Source of the DNA: Bacillus_AB infantis_C
GTDB taxonomy: Bacteria; Bacillota; Bacilli; Bacillales; Cytobacillaceae
NCBI RefSeq assembly: GCF_050107595.1
Contig: NZ_JBNILH010000007.1
Coordinates: 124,001-188,000 of the forward strand
Reading direction: 5' to 3'
Length of the DNA stretch: 64,000 nucleotides
Part shown: in pieces, positions 1 to 7,645 of the stretch
Numbering within the stretch: the first letter of the stretch is position 1
How the letters are laid out: each line of letters starts with the position of its first letter
The notes under the pieces: generated by a model
The model's database searches: none
What the model saw: only the letters and a program-made list of their open reading frames with translations
Told to the model about the DNA's origin: nothing
Translations under genes and position numbers: made by a program

Positions 1-712
1 CTTCCAGAAAGCTTCTATCAAAGCCTGTCTTCTGATGGATCCGGTCCGCCCATTCATCGATTCCAGCCAGAGGGGGATCATATACCAGCCCGTCATCTGT
101 GCTGAGGAAACTTTCCCAATCATAAAACTCCCAATGGGCCGTTTCACCTGTAAGGGGAACGCGGCATTCCAAAAGCGGTTTAGGATGAATCTGGCGGCTT
201 GAATGCCCGGCAGCAATCCAGAATTCATCTCTGTCGACCGGCTCCAGATGATACGTTTGGAATGACTGCTTTCCGCCCGGCCTATGATAGGTGATACCTG
301 CTGCATTGCCGCTGCTTTTAATTTCAATGCCTGCCGCCGGGAAATACCCTTTTAGCGGTGCTTTCGTGTCTCTATCAATCAGTACAGGCTGCAGCCACTG
401 GTCGCCCAGGTCGCATAAATAGCGGCTGCCATTTTCATCCTCGGCCACAACGGCGGCATGGGCCTTTTCTGAATGCAAGCTGCTTCCGACCGGATAGGCC
501 CTGATTCCTTCTCTATCAAATTCGTTAAGCAGCCAAAGGGCAAGATCAAAGCAGTTTCCAGTGATCCCAAACTGCTCCCGCTGCTCTTTCATCTGGGAAA
601 CTTCCCTTTGCCCGATCCCTTTATGGTGCAGCCACAGTTTAGTAAGCGTCTCCATCGGGAAGATGTCAAATCTTTTCCATACAGACAAAATGCTTTCAGG
701 TGCTTTCATCAT
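1..712 (-). CDS. Arylamine N-acetyltransferase-like protein, 3' end outside window
   Basis: The reading frame opens at ATG 712 (MMKAPE) behind GGAG and stays open to base 1, giving 237 residues of an incomplete protein. A Cys in GITGNCFDLA (about residue 54), a His in KAHAAVVAED (85) and an Asp in YLCDLGDQW (101) fall in the order and spacing of the Cys-His-Asp triad of arylamine N-acetyltransferases, which share the transglutaminase fold. The usual NAT motif RGGxCFE is only partly kept, so the acyl donor and substrate cannot be stated and a diverged NAT-like enzyme is equally possible. It is read in the same direction as the GerP-like gene upstream, 80 bp away, with no obvious shared signal. 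Confidence 0.6.
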   Translation of the reverse strand, partial: MMKAPESILSVWKRFDIFPMETLTKLWLHHKGIGQREVSQMKEQREQFGITGNCFDLALWLLNEFDREGIRAYPVGSSLHSEKAHAAVVAEDENGSRYLCDLGDQWLQPVLIDRDTKAPLKGYFPAAGIEIKSSGNAAGITYHRPGGKQSFQTYHLEPVDRDEFWIAAGHSSRQIHPKPLLECRVPLTGETAHWEFYDWESFLSTDDGLVYDPPLAGIDEWADRIHQKTGFDRSFLE

Positions 713-792
713 GCCACTCTCCTCTAATTGTCCGTTTGCTTAATTCGACAATCACAGAAGAATTTCCTTTAAAAGCCAAAATAAAAAACCGG

Positions 793-1128
793 CTATTGGC
801 CAGTTTCACTAAAATCAGCGCTTTCTTCTGCATACATTTCCATATTTCCTTCTTCCCCATCTTCCTGCAGAAGCTTGGCTATCCAATCAGGAATCTCTTC
901 TCCTCCGTTCTTGTGGAACACTTCGGTTATATCCTTTTCTTCCAGCCGTGACAGGATATCATGGATATCATTATGGTCCCCCAGTACATTGCCGAATCCC
1001 TGATTATGTTTCTTCAAACTGGTAAAGCCGGCTGGAAAGCTGTTTCCGAAATTGACGCATGAAGCATCCTCGATGGACCCGATGTGAATGCTGTTGATTT
1101 TAAACAAAGGAGAGAAATATCTCATCAA
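793..1128 (-). CDS. GerPA/GerPF-like spore protein with extended acidic tail
   Basis: A 111-residue protein. Residues 9-50 carry the pattern shared by the small proteins of this cluster: a beta-rich INSIHIGSIEDAS stretch, then VNFGNSF, then KKHNQGFGNVLGD. This resembles the GerPA/GerPF family, small spore coat proteins that help germinants pass the coat. Unlike its relatives it has a long acidic C-terminal tail (about residues 55-111, rich in E and D). Its ATG overlaps the stop of the GerPC-like gene by 4 bp, so the two are translationally coupled. Family assignment is by motif only; the spore role is inferred from neighbours and from SigK-like promoters nearby. Confidence 0.55.
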   Translation of the reverse strand: MMRYFSPLFKINSIHIGSIEDASCVNFGNSFPAGFTSLKKHNQGFGNVLGDHNDIHDILSRLEEKDITEVFHKNGGEEIPDWIAKLLQEDGEEGNMEMYAEESADFSETGQ

Positions 1129-1523
1129 AGTTCCTCCGTTCCCGTGTTGCTTTCCATGGCATATGGAGTCTCTTTTCCATTAATAAAGATACGAATGCCG
1201 GCATCACCGCTGTGTTTTTCTGCTGCTTTTGTCTGGCTGGCATTTTTCTTTTTCCCTGTCTGTACCTTTCGTTTGTTTGCTGGCGTGTAGAAGCTGTTTC
1301 CGAGATTCATCATCCCGCTCAAGCTTTTAACATCAATCCTGTCGAGAAAATAAGAAAGCTGATCCAGCTGGAAACTCTCTATATTCACTTCATTTATCTC
1401 CAAGTGGATGTTATGCCCGCTGGACTTTTCTTTTTCAAGCTCTTTTAAACGGATCTCCACATCAGCAATGCGTCCGTTCAATTTTCCCAATATGGCAATA
1501 AGAGCTTTTTCATCCAATTGCAT
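1125..1523 (-). CDS. GerPC-like spore protein
   Basis: A 132-residue protein. Residues 1-35 form a charged, leucine-spaced coiled coil (KLNGRIADVEIRLKELEKEK). Then comes IDVKSLSGMMNLGNSF, which resembles the GerPC C-terminal signature (V-E-x-L-x-G-x-x-N-I-G). The tail is Lys/Asn rich. GerPC in B. subtilis is about 200 residues, so this is a short relative. The start ATG has AAAGGATG seven bases upstream. It is the first gene of a two-gene unit with the coupled GerPA/GerPF-like gene, and lies back to back with the plus-strand small gene at 1606. It probably acts in the spore coat. Homology to GerPC rests on the coiled-coil plus LSGxMNxG layout only. Confidence 0.5.
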   Translation of the reverse strand: MQLDEKALIAILGKLNGRIADVEIRLKELEKEKSSGHNIHLEINEVNIESFQLDQLSYFLDRIDVKSLSGMMNLGNSFYTPANKRKVQTGKKKNASQTKAAEKHSGDAGIRIFINGKETPYAMESNTGTEEL

Positions 1524-1566
1524 AAAAGTTCATCCTTTTTAGTGTCACATCTTCTGCTTTTGAAGG

Positions 1567-1575
1567 CATATGGTA
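1567..1575 (+). promoter_or_regulatory. Candidate SigK -10 element
   Basis: CATATGGTA fits the mother-cell SigK -10 consensus CATAnnnTA exactly. A TCACA at 1545-1549 lies 17 bases upstream in the position of the AC-containing -35. It would start transcription just ahead of the small GerP-like gene at 1606. Confidence 0.45.
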
Positions 1576-1605
1576 AAAGGGGCATAGAGAATGGGGGGAG
1601 CAAGC

Positions 1606-1833
1606 ATGAAAAAAAAGATTGGACCTGCAAAAATTCATTTTAAGGATATTTTTATCGGACAATTCTCTGACAGCTCTGGCATATTCATGGGCAAAAACAG
1701 ACAGAAAAATTGGTCCTCCAATATGAATGGCACCTCTGGATTCGGGTCTATAGCAGGCTATCGTAATAAAATATTGGGTAACATTCATCTTGTCCAGACA
1801 GACCGCAAAGAGAGAGAAGAAAGCCACAAATAG
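1606..1833 (+). CDS. GerPA/GerPF-like small spore protein
   Basis: The start is ATG 1606 (MKKKIGPAKIHFK), because a GGGGGGAG ribosome binding site at 1593-1600 covers the in-frame ATG at 1591. The 75-residue product carries SSGIFMGKNRQKNW followed by GTSGFGSIAGYRNK, the family pattern S-G-I-F-x-G-x-N-x(4)-W ... G-F-G-x-x-x-G. The tail is basic and hydrophilic. It is the only plus-strand member of the left cluster, and its stop codon is separated from the stop of the convergent gene at 1835 by one base. Spore location is inferred from the SigK-like promoter and neighbours. Confidence 0.55.
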   Translation: MKKKIGPAKIHFKDIFIGQFSDSSGIFMGKNRQKNWSSNMNGTSGFGSIAGYRNKILGNIHLVQTDRKEREESHK

Positions 1834-1834
1834 G

Positions 1835-2032
1835 TTAGGATTCCTCTCTGCTTCTGGCCGCCCATGTAAAATTCCGGCTGATTATATTCCCTTTTCCCGC
1901 CACCTTCCCAAAACCTTCTGAATTCTTCCCGGTATGCTGCCAGTATACTGGTGTATTCTGTCCATAGAATATCCCGGAATTGTTTTTAATCTGATTCACT
2001 TTTAATGTTTTAAATCGAATATTTGTCAACAA
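1835..2032 (-). CDS. GerPA/GerPF-like small spore protein
   Basis: A 65-residue protein that probably starts at TTG 2032 behind GGGGGT, which lies five to six bases upstream. It carries NNSGIFYGQNTPVYW and SEGFGKVAGKGN, matching its neighbours residue for residue at the Gly, Asn, Trp and GFG positions. It lacks the D-P-D tail seen in the longer members. It is convergent with the gene at 1606, with one base between stop codons and no terminator visible. The start is the least certain part. Confidence 0.5.
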   Translation of the reverse strand: MLTNIRFKTLKVNQIKNNSGIFYGQNTPVYWQHTGKNSEGFGKVAGKGNIISRNFTWAARSREES

Positions 2033-2121
2033 TCTACCCCCAAAGCCGCCTTTTTCTTCATCTTATTTTGCCGGCAAGGAAAATATGCGCCTCAACGTAA
2101 AGCTTTTCAGGATAAAATAAA

Positions 2122-2140
2122 AAGCCATACGAAATGGCTT
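2122..2140 (-). terminator. Rho-independent terminator
   Basis: Read on the minus strand, a 7-bp stem AAGCCAT/ATGGCTT with a 5-base loop is followed by a T-rich run. It overlaps the stop codon of the gene at 2139-2414 and ends the two-gene unit 2659-2139. Confidence 0.7.
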
Positions 2141-2414
2141 AAGGATCCTGCTCATCTTGTTCTTGCCCTTGTCCTTCTTCACCATCACTCCCATAAAAAA
2201 AGGCATCCATAAAGTCGCTGTCATCAACGATATTGACATTATAGGCTGAAAGATTCTGGCATCCGGTCACCGACCCGAAGCCTGTATTATCCTTCCTTTT
2301 CACCTGCCACCCGGATTGTGTATTGTCTCCCGTAAAGATACCCGAATTGGCAGCCATGGAGGTTATATGGATGTTATTGAATTTTATTGAGATATTTCGT
2401 AGAGCTGACTTCAT
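2139..2414 (-). CDS. GerPA/GerPF-like spore protein
   Basis: A 91-residue protein with the clearest family pattern of the window: ISIKFNNIHITSMAANSGIF, then TGDNTQSGW, then KDNTGFGSVTGCQN, then VDDSDFMD. The tail (GEEGQGQEQDEQ) is acidic. The ATG sits two bases after the stop of the upstream gene (TAG-AG-ATG), and no good ribosome binding site of its own is visible, so it is translationally coupled. Likely a coat-associated protein with a GerP-type permeability role; this is inference from the family. Confidence 0.6.
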   Translation of the reverse strand: MKSALRNISIKFNNIHITSMAANSGIFTGDNTQSGWQVKRKDNTGFGSVTGCQNLSAYNVNIVDDSDFMDAFFYGSDGEEGQGQEQDEQDP

Positions 2415-2416
2415 CT

Positions 2417-2659
2417 CTATATCTGTGAGACAGGCTGAGGATTAATGTTTTCCGGCTGGGTGATCGGCGTATCCGCAACATCCGGATCATTGACAAAGCT
2501 TAAATTGCCAAGAGAGGCAGCGTTGATATATACCCCATTTCCAGTATTCAATTTCCCTTGAGCGTTCCAGTCAGGCTGGCTGTTCTGCCCCGTGGAAATG
2601 ATGGAATTGGATGACATACTAATAACATTAATCTGATTAAAAATGACCGAAACAGGCAA
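2417..2659 (-). CDS. GerPA/GerPF-like spore protein (TTG start)
   Basis: AAAGGAGGG ends one base before ATG 2665, too close for that start, but six bases before the in-frame TTG at 2659, which is chosen here. The roughly 80-residue product has INVISMSSNSIISTGQN, SQPDWNAQGKLNTGNG and FVNDPDVADT. The final N-D-P-D-V motif is also seen in classical GerPA/GerPF proteins. In the family position GFG it has GNG. First gene of a coupled pair with 2139-2414, driven by the SigK-like promoter at 2688-2718. Confidence 0.6.
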   Translation of the reverse strand: MPVSVIFNQINVISMSSNSIISTGQNSQPDWNAQGKLNTGNGVYINAASLGNLSFVNDPDVADTPITQPENINPQPVSQI

Positions 2660-2687
2660 TTCCATCCCTCCTTTCTGTTTGTAATGC

Positions 2688-2718
2688 TACTATATGCATG
2701 ATTAGGACGGTTTGTGTG
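2688..2718 (-). promoter_or_regulatory. Candidate SigK promoter of the GerP-like pair
   Basis: On the minus strand CACACA (2718-2713), 16 bases, then CATATAGTA (2696-2688). The second element fits the SigK -10 consensus CATAnnnTA exactly, and the AC-rich -35 is at the expected distance. It lies about 30 bp before the start of the gene at 2659. Confidence 0.55.
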
Positions 2719-2815
2719 ACCCGGGCCCAGTGGCAGTTACAGAAGCTTCCATCCCGAATATTCGATTCTGCATCCAAATGATGCTACAATAGATGAAACG
2801 GCTCATAAGGGAAGG

Positions 2816-3073
2816 ATGACCAATTTGATAACCTCTTACGAGAAAATAACCATTTCAGGAAATAAGTATGCCGAGGTCTTCCTGAATATAACGGAGGACA
2901 AGCGATTCATTATTTCCATACCTTCCATCAGCTGGTCTGCCGAAATCAGTCAGCTGGATGAACTGAAAGAACAATTCAAGCATCTCCAGTCCTCGCTGAA
3001 TTTCCATATGTTTGAAGGGAACACGGAAGAGCTTGCTGCCGCCATTATCAAAGAAGCAGAAAAACATATCTGA
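2816..3073 (+). CDS. Small protein of unknown function
   Basis: An 85-residue acidic protein that I do not recognise. It reads as an alternating beta/alpha protein: ITISGNKYAEVFLNITEDKR then FIISIPSISWSAEISQLDE and an amphipathic C-terminal helix ending KEAEKHI. AAGGGAAGG abuts ATG 2816, so TTG 2825 (eight bases from the AGG) is an alternative start. No signal peptide or membrane segment. It is divergent from the SigK-driven cluster and is convergent with lmrB, with the lmrB terminator between them. Confidence 0.5.
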   Translation: MTNLITSYEKITISGNKYAEVFLNITEDKRFIISIPSISWSAEISQLDELKEQFKHLQSSLNFHMFEGNTEELAAAIIKEAEKHI

Positions 3074-3260
3074 TTCTCTTTTATAACCGCCTGGCAGAGT
3101 GACTCTGTTAGGTGTGTATACATCATGAAAATTCCCCGGATTTCTCACCCCTCTCTTTCTTGAAAAAACCTTACTCAAAGCTCGGAAAAAGAACTATCCC
3201 TGCTTTTTTCATTTTGTCTTCTCAGTCTATGCAATTGCAGTTCTGTATATATGTAAAAGA

Positions 3261-3286
3261 AAAAGCCCGGAAATGTCCGGGCTTTT
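3261..3286 (-). terminator. Terminator of lmrB
   Basis: Perfect 11-bp stem AAAAGCCCGGA/TCCGGGCTTTT with AATG loop, five bases past the lmrB stop codon, with flanking A/T runs that would let it work on both strands. Confidence 0.85.
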
Positions 3287-3290
3287 CCTC

Positions 3291-4757
3291 TTAATTAGAG
3301 CTTTCCTGCTGCTCAACCTTAACGCGCTTAATAAAGAATGAAGCAATCAGTCCCAAAATGGCCACGCAAATGGCAAATATAAATGCATTCTGGATGCCTG
3401 CTGTCAATGACAGCGGCAGTAATGCAGGATCCTGAGGGTTTGCTGCTTCTTCCATAAAGCTCTTTTGCCCAGCTGTCATGATGGAAATCGCAACAGCTGT
3501 TCCGATTGCACCTGCTACCTGCTGAAGGGTGTTCATGATAGCCGTCCCATCAGGATATAGCTCAGGCGGCAGTTCATTGAGGCCATTTGTCTGAGCCGGC
3601 ATGAATACCATCGCAATACCCACCATCATAAAGATATGCAGCATTACAATATAGCCGGCTGACGTATCATTTGTTATTCCGGAGAACGCAAACATGACGA
3701 TTGTGACGATCACAAGACCGCTGCGGACCAGCCATGTGGGACCGTATTTATCGAACAAGCGTCCCATTACAGGCGACAGAATCCCGTTTACTACTCCTCC
3801 GGGCAGCAAAACTAGCCCAGCCGCAAATGTAGTCAGCAGAAGTGAATTCTGCAAGTAAAGAGGAAGCATGATCATTGAAGATAATATGACCATCATTGCG
3901 ATCAGCACCATCAGCAGGCCTAAATTGAACATAGGGTATGAAAAGGTGCGCAGATTGATCATAGGCTGTTTCATCTTTGTCTGTCGGATACAGAACAGAA
4001 TAAGACCGACCACTCCCAGTACAAGGGCAATGATTACCTTCGGACTGCCCCAGCCTCCTTCTCCTTCACCGGCACTGCTGAATCCGAATACGATTCCGCC
4101 GAAACCGATAGTCGATAAAAGGATGGACAGCAGATCGATCTTTGGCTTGGTAGGGGTGGAAACATTCTGCATATAAAATAGTCCAAAAATGAGAGCTAAA
4201 ACAAAGAACGGCAATGAAATCCAGAAAATCCAATGCCATGTCAGATTCTGCAGAATTAATCCTGATATCGTCGGTCCGATTGCAGGAGCGAACATGATGA
4301 CCAGCCCGATGATCCCCATCGCCCCTCCACGCTTATGCGGCGGTATGATGACAAGGATCGTATTGAACATGAGCGGCAGAAGAAGCGCTGTTCCGATTGC
4401 CTGGATGACGCGAGCCAGCATCAGGATGCTGAACACAGGGGCGACTGCTGCAATGAATGTCCCAATGATTGAGAAAACGAGCGATACTGCAAATAGCTGC
4501 CTCGTCGTAAACCATTGCAAGAGCAGTCCTGAAATCGGCACTAATATCCCAAGGGTCAATAAATACCCTGTTGTCAGCCATTGAACGGTAGCTGCATCCG
4601 TTTCAAAAATCACAATAAGATCCCTGATTGCCATATTCAGGGCGGTTTCACTGAACAGGCCGATAAATCCTGCTATCAGAAAAGAAATAATAATAGGAAC
4701 CGCTTTGATATCCTTTAATGCATTCGGCGCGGCTGCGCCTTGGTTAGTACTTTGCAC
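3291..4757 (-). CDS. lmrB: DHA2-family multidrug/lincomycin efflux MFS transporter LmrB
   Basis: A 488-residue proton-coupled drug exporter of the 14-helix DHA2 (EmrB/QacA) family. From recall it matches B. subtilis LmrB closely along its length: the N-terminal FSETALNMAIRDLI and ATVQWLTTGYLLTLGILVP blocks, SAGEGEGGWGSP in the central loop, and LVLLPGGVVNGILSPVMGRL. LmrB confers resistance to lincomycin and puromycin in B. subtilis. Start is GTG 4757 with GAGAGGAG seven bases upstream. It lies 30 bp downstream of the TetR gene lmrA in the same direction, the arrangement of the B. subtilis lmrAB operon. Confidence 0.9.
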   Translation of the reverse strand: MQSTNQGAAAPNALKDIKAVPIIISFLIAGFIGLFSETALNMAIRDLIVIFETDAATVQWLTTGYLLTLGILVPISGLLLQWFTTRQLFAVSLVFSIIGTFIAAVAPVFSILMLARVIQAIGTALLLPLMFNTILVIIPPHKRGGAMGIIGLVIMFAPAIGPTISGLILQNLTWHWIFWISLPFFVLALIFGLFYMQNVSTPTKPKIDLLSILLSTIGFGGIVFGFSSAGEGEGGWGSPKVIIALVLGVVGLILFCIRQTKMKQPMINLRTFSYPMFNLGLLMVLIAMMVILSSMIMLPLYLQNSLLLTTFAAGLVLLPGGVVNGILSPVMGRLFDKYGPTWLVRSGLVIVTIVMFAFSGITNDTSAGYIVMLHIFMMVGIAMVFMPAQTNGLNELPPELYPDGTAIMNTLQQVAGAIGTAVAISIMTAGQKSFMEEAANPQDPALLPLSLTAGIQNAFIFAICVAILGLIASFFIKRVKVEQQESSN

Positions 4758-4787
4758 AATGATTCTCCTCTCAACTTCTGCGCTGCT

Positions 4788-5366
4788 TTACTGGACTCTG
4801 AATACATATGTAAAATGTTCAGCTATATTCCGCAGCGGCTTGCCATTTCCATAGGTGTTAGAAAGCATGACCGCCCCTTCAATCATAGAGCTCACAAGCA
4901 GGGCCAGGTCCTTCGACCTCTTTTCAGAAAATCCGGAAAGCAGCAGTTTTTCTTTGTACAGCGATTGCCATTCTTTGTAAGTTTCCTGACAGGCCTGCCG
5001 GATTGGCTCACTCGTCAGAGCCGTTTCCGAAGCAATCAGTCCGATGTGCAGGCCGCTATTTTCATGGCTCAGGGGCACATCAAAGTATGAAGCAATTTTT
5101 TCGGCATGATAGCGGAAGGCTGCTGCCGCATCTTCAGAAGATGCCAGCTCTTTCTTTATCATCGTTTTTATTTCATTTCCAACATGCTTAACAGCTTCCA
5201 CTGCAATCTCCTCTTTGCCGCCTGGAAAATGATAATAAATTGACCCTTTGGGAGCCCCGCTTACCTCTATAATTTCATTCAATCCGGTGCCATTATACCC
5301 CTGGCACTTGAATAGATTCGATGCCGCACACAAAATCGACTCTCGTGTCTTTCGCTTACCCTCCAA
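4788..5366 (-). CDS. lmrA: TetR-family repressor LmrA (YxaF/LmrA family)
   Basis: About 192 residues. AAAGGAG touches ATG 5372 but sits seven bases before TTG 5366, which is taken as start (MEGKRKTRESIL). The N-terminal TetR DNA-binding domain (about 6-55) contains GTGLNEIIEVSGAPKGSIYY and HFPGGKEE, nearly identical to B. subtilis LmrA. The C-terminal ligand domain keeps the ASETALTSEPIRQACQETYK block. In B. subtilis LmrA represses its own operon and flavonoid-responsive genes. Here it precedes lmrB by 30 bp, and an LmrA-type box lies just upstream, so autorepression with drug or flavonoid induction is likely. Confidence 0.88.
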   Translation of the reverse strand: MEGKRKTRESILCAASNLFKCQGYNGTGLNEIIEVSGAPKGSIYYHFPGGKEEIAVEAVKHVGNEIKTMIKKELASSEDAAAAFRYHAEKIASYFDVPLSHENSGLHIGLIASETALTSEPIRQACQETYKEWQSLYKEKLLLSGFSEKRSKDLALLVSSMIEGAVMLSNTYGNGKPLRNIAEHFTYVFRVQ

Positions 5367-5390
5367 AATCATTCTCCTTTCGGAAAAATT

Positions 5391-5408
5391 ATAACAACCG
5401 GTCTAGAT
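5391..5408 (-). promoter_or_regulatory. Candidate LmrA/YxaF operator
   Basis: On the minus strand ATCTAGACCGGTTGTTAT lies about 25 bp before lmrA. It shares the AGACCGGT core and TAT end with the lmr box recalled from B. subtilis (ATAGACCRGTCTCTATAT). The second half is weaker. Confidence 0.5.
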
Positions 5409-5456
5409 AAATTTATGGGAATCCGCCAAGAAAGTCAACAAAACAAAACTGAAAAA

Positions 5457-5476
5457 AGCACATTTTTTAATGTGCT
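5457..5476 (-). terminator. Terminator of the ABC permease pair
   Basis: 8-bp perfect stem AGCACATT/AATGTGCT around a TTTT loop, preceded on the plus strand by six A, which become the U run on the minus-strand transcript. It sits immediately after the stop of the permease gene. Confidence 0.75.
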
Positions 5477-5479
5477 CTG

Positions 5480-6397
5480 TTATATATGAGTTGGCCTGTT
5501 AAGTCTTTTCCTATCTTTCAACCCTGCAGACAGCAGATAGAACGATACCAGCAGCAGAACATAAGCTGCAAGAGGGAAGAGGATGATCCACTGGGAGTGG
5601 TACAGAAAAGAACGCGACTGTCCTATAAGGCCTGACCACTCATTGGTTATCGATAAATAAATGGTGGGAAAATACTGCTTTTCCGTCCCGCCCAGGAATA
5701 AATTGAAGATTCCCAGCTGTCCAATGATATGGAGAACCTGGATGCATTCATTGACAAAAATTGCAGAGAAATCAGCTCGCAAAGATGGAAAAATATGTTT
5801 TTGCGAAAGATGAGCATTATTGCCTCCAAGCGTCTTTGCTGCCTCAACGTAAGCCATTTTTTTAAGCTCAAGCGTCTTATTGAAAATAACATTGTATACC
5901 CCATTGATGCCAAGTATGGTCAAAAGGGCACCTTGTATAATGGTAAGTTGAAAAGCTGAAAGCTTAGGTTCAATATTGATGCCGAGCATGATGAAATAGA
6001 TAATGATAAATATAGGGATCCCGCTGAACAAGGAAATGTTCATGTGTTTAGTACCCGTTTTTTTTGTTCGGATCCCCTGAAAGATCCCTAACGCTGCTCC
6101 AATCACCAGCCGCAGAAGGGCCACACCTATCACAGTGAAAACAGTATATTTAGCACCATGCAGCAGTAGGGTCAATATATCATAACCCCATTTATCTGTC
6201 CCAAAAGGATGCTGCTCAGAAGGCGGAAACGGCGAACTCACTAGTTTCCTGTTTCCTTCTTCATCTATGATATGGTCGATCTTTTTTGATTCGTTCACAT
6301 CATAGGGTGCAAATTCTGGCCCGGCTAGTGCGGCCAGCAGGAAGAAGGCAAGCATCAATAACCCTGCGGCTAGTGGAAGATTCCTCCTTTTTTTCAT
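5480..6397 (-). CDS. Peptide/nickel-type ABC transporter permease (DppC/OppC-like)
   Basis: 305 residues, with an N-terminal membrane helix (about 9-28, LPLAAGLLMLAFFLLAALAG), an extracellular stretch with PFPPSEQHPFGTDKWGYDIL typical of DppC/OppC proteins, and about five further helices. The EAA cytoplasmic loop is recognisable as YVEAAKTLGGNNAHLSQKHI. It pairs with the DppB/OppB-like gene upstream, with overlapping ATG/stop. No substrate-binding protein or ATPase gene is adjacent, so the partner subunits must come from elsewhere and the substrate is unknown. Confidence 0.75.
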   Translation of the reverse strand: MKKRRNLPLAAGLLMLAFFLLAALAGPEFAPYDVNESKKIDHIIDEEGNRKLVSSPFPPSEQHPFGTDKWGYDILTLLLHGAKYTVFTVIGVALLRLVIGAALGIFQGIRTKKTGTKHMNISLFSGIPIFIIIYFIMLGINIEPKLSAFQLTIIQGALLTILGINGVYNVIFNKTLELKKMAYVEAAKTLGGNNAHLSQKHIFPSLRADFSAIFVNECIQVLHIIGQLGIFNLFLGGTEKQYFPTIYLSITNEWSGLIGQSRSFLYHSQWIILFPLAAYVLLLVSFYLLSAGLKDRKRLNRPTHI

Positions 6398-7260
6398 CTC
6401 TGCAGCCCCCTTTCAGTCAGCCATAACAATAGCTTTAAAGTGTATAAAGAAACGAGATATAGTAAAAGAAGGCTCAACAAGCATAGAATGACCAAATTAT
6501 ACTGATACCCAAATTGAATCTGCTGGACAAACAGGAGCGCTGTGATTCCCCTTGTGTTATACAAGTATTCAATAATGAAAAGATTCCCAAGCATAATGCT
6601 TAAAATCTTGTGAAGATCGGCTTTCAAGAAAGGAAGCACATTTGAAAATACATGGAAGAGATAGATACTCCCCTTTCGTAAGCCCTTTGCTTTGGCAGCC
6701 AGTATGTAATCTTCTCCTTTAACTTCATGGCTCCGCTCTGACAAGGAGCGAAGAAGATAAAACAATGGAATGATAACAAGAGTAAATATAGGCAGAAATA
6801 TAGCCGGCTCACTCATTGAAGAAGAAGCCACCTTTACTGTCTTTATTCCGGTTTCTTTGTGCACAAATACCGTTAGCAGCTGCAAAAGCAGAACAAGTAT
6901 AAAATCAGGCAGCATTCCAATGAAACCGAGAACCGCATTCAGCAACCTGCCTCCTTTTTTCCATAAAAACACACCAAATACAACGGACAGAATGACAGCA
7001 ATCACCGCACTTAAAGTCAGATAGAGAAAGGAAGACAGCCAATATGGGATCAAATCCTCAAGGAGCGGCCTTTCCCGCTCTCCCTGCAAATATAGCCAGG
7101 ATTCCCCTGACTTCAGCCCTTGAATAAAATCACAGATTTCGTCAATCATTGGAATGATACTGAATACCACCTTCGCATCTCCATTATGGAACCCGAGAGG
7201 AAGCACTGCCAGAATTATAATGAGCACCACACTCGTCAAGCTACGAAAAATAGTCGCCAT
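6394..7260 (-). CDS. Peptide-type ABC transporter permease (DppB/OppB-like)
   Basis: 288 residues with an N-terminal helix (5-22), a periplasm-facing stretch and about five more helices. The EAA-type loop reads GEDYILAAKAKGLRKGSIYL, giving the conserved Ala-Lys-Gly arrangement for ATPase contact. The start ATG has AAGGAG about six bases upstream. It overlaps the DppC-like gene by 4 bp. The family consensus of OppB/DppB is recognisable but the protein is diverged and somewhat shorter than the usual 306-337 residues. Substrate unknown. Confidence 0.7.
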   Translation of the reverse strand: MATIFRSLTSVVLIIILAVLPLGFHNGDAKVVFSIIPMIDEICDFIQGLKSGESWLYLQGERERPLLEDLIPYWLSSFLYLTLSAVIAVILSVVFGVFLWKKGGRLLNAVLGFIGMLPDFILVLLLQLLTVFVHKETGIKTVKVASSSMSEPAIFLPIFTLVIIPLFYLLRSLSERSHEVKGEDYILAAKAKGLRKGSIYLFHVFSNVLPFLKADLHKILSIMLGNLFIIEYLYNTRGITALLFVQQIQFGYQYNLVILCLLSLLLLYLVSLYTLKLLLWLTERGLQR

Positions 7261-7434
7261 AAGTACTCCTTCTTATGTATAAAGTCGGTTTCTATTATAT
7301 ATCAAGGGAGCATGCGGCAGGAGGAAATTTATGAAGGTTAAAAGATTAAGTGGGTACTTAGGAGATTAGGGCTGCAGTGCACTGAGGAACAATATTTTTG
7401 CTTGTTATGCGGGAGCGGTTGCCTTATGTAATTC

Positions 7435-7642
7435 ACTTGATGCACTACTTGTTTTTTCGTAGTCTGAGTGCCTCATGTTTGCTTCTTGAGGCACTCTGTT
7501 CGGCTTTCACTACCTTCAGAGTGACTCATATCTTCCTCTTGAGGCACTCTGTTTGGCTTTCTCTCCTTCAGAGTGACTTATCTTCCTCTCTTGAAGCACT
7601 CTGACCGGCCCTCTCACCCATCAGAGTGACTCAGATGTCAAC
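7435..7642. repeat. Palindromic tandem array A, about 53-bp period (GCACTCTG family)
   Basis: Four units begin at about 7437, 7486, 7539 and 7591. Each contains GAGGCACTCTG, an 18-base spacer, then CAGAGTGACTC, so the arms of each unit can pair (10 of 11 bases). The family is shared with the longer array at 31.1-31.7 kb. It fills the gap between the permease start and the DUF5071-like stop. The remaining 7261-7434 holds only a possible 12-codon ORF at 7331-7369 with a good AGGAGG site. Confidence 0.85.
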
Positions 7643-7645
7643 ACA

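Noticed and set aside
4333..4581. ORFs on the lmrB complement and other frames
   Set aside because: Shadows of the long MFS gene with no ribosome sites; the same applies to the many antisense frames over ggt, glcB, tctA and the kinase genes.
7331..7369. 12-codon ORF with perfect AGGAGG site
   Set aside because: The site is good but the frame is too short to call a gene and no attenuator or downstream gene depends on it; it may be the start of a lost gene.
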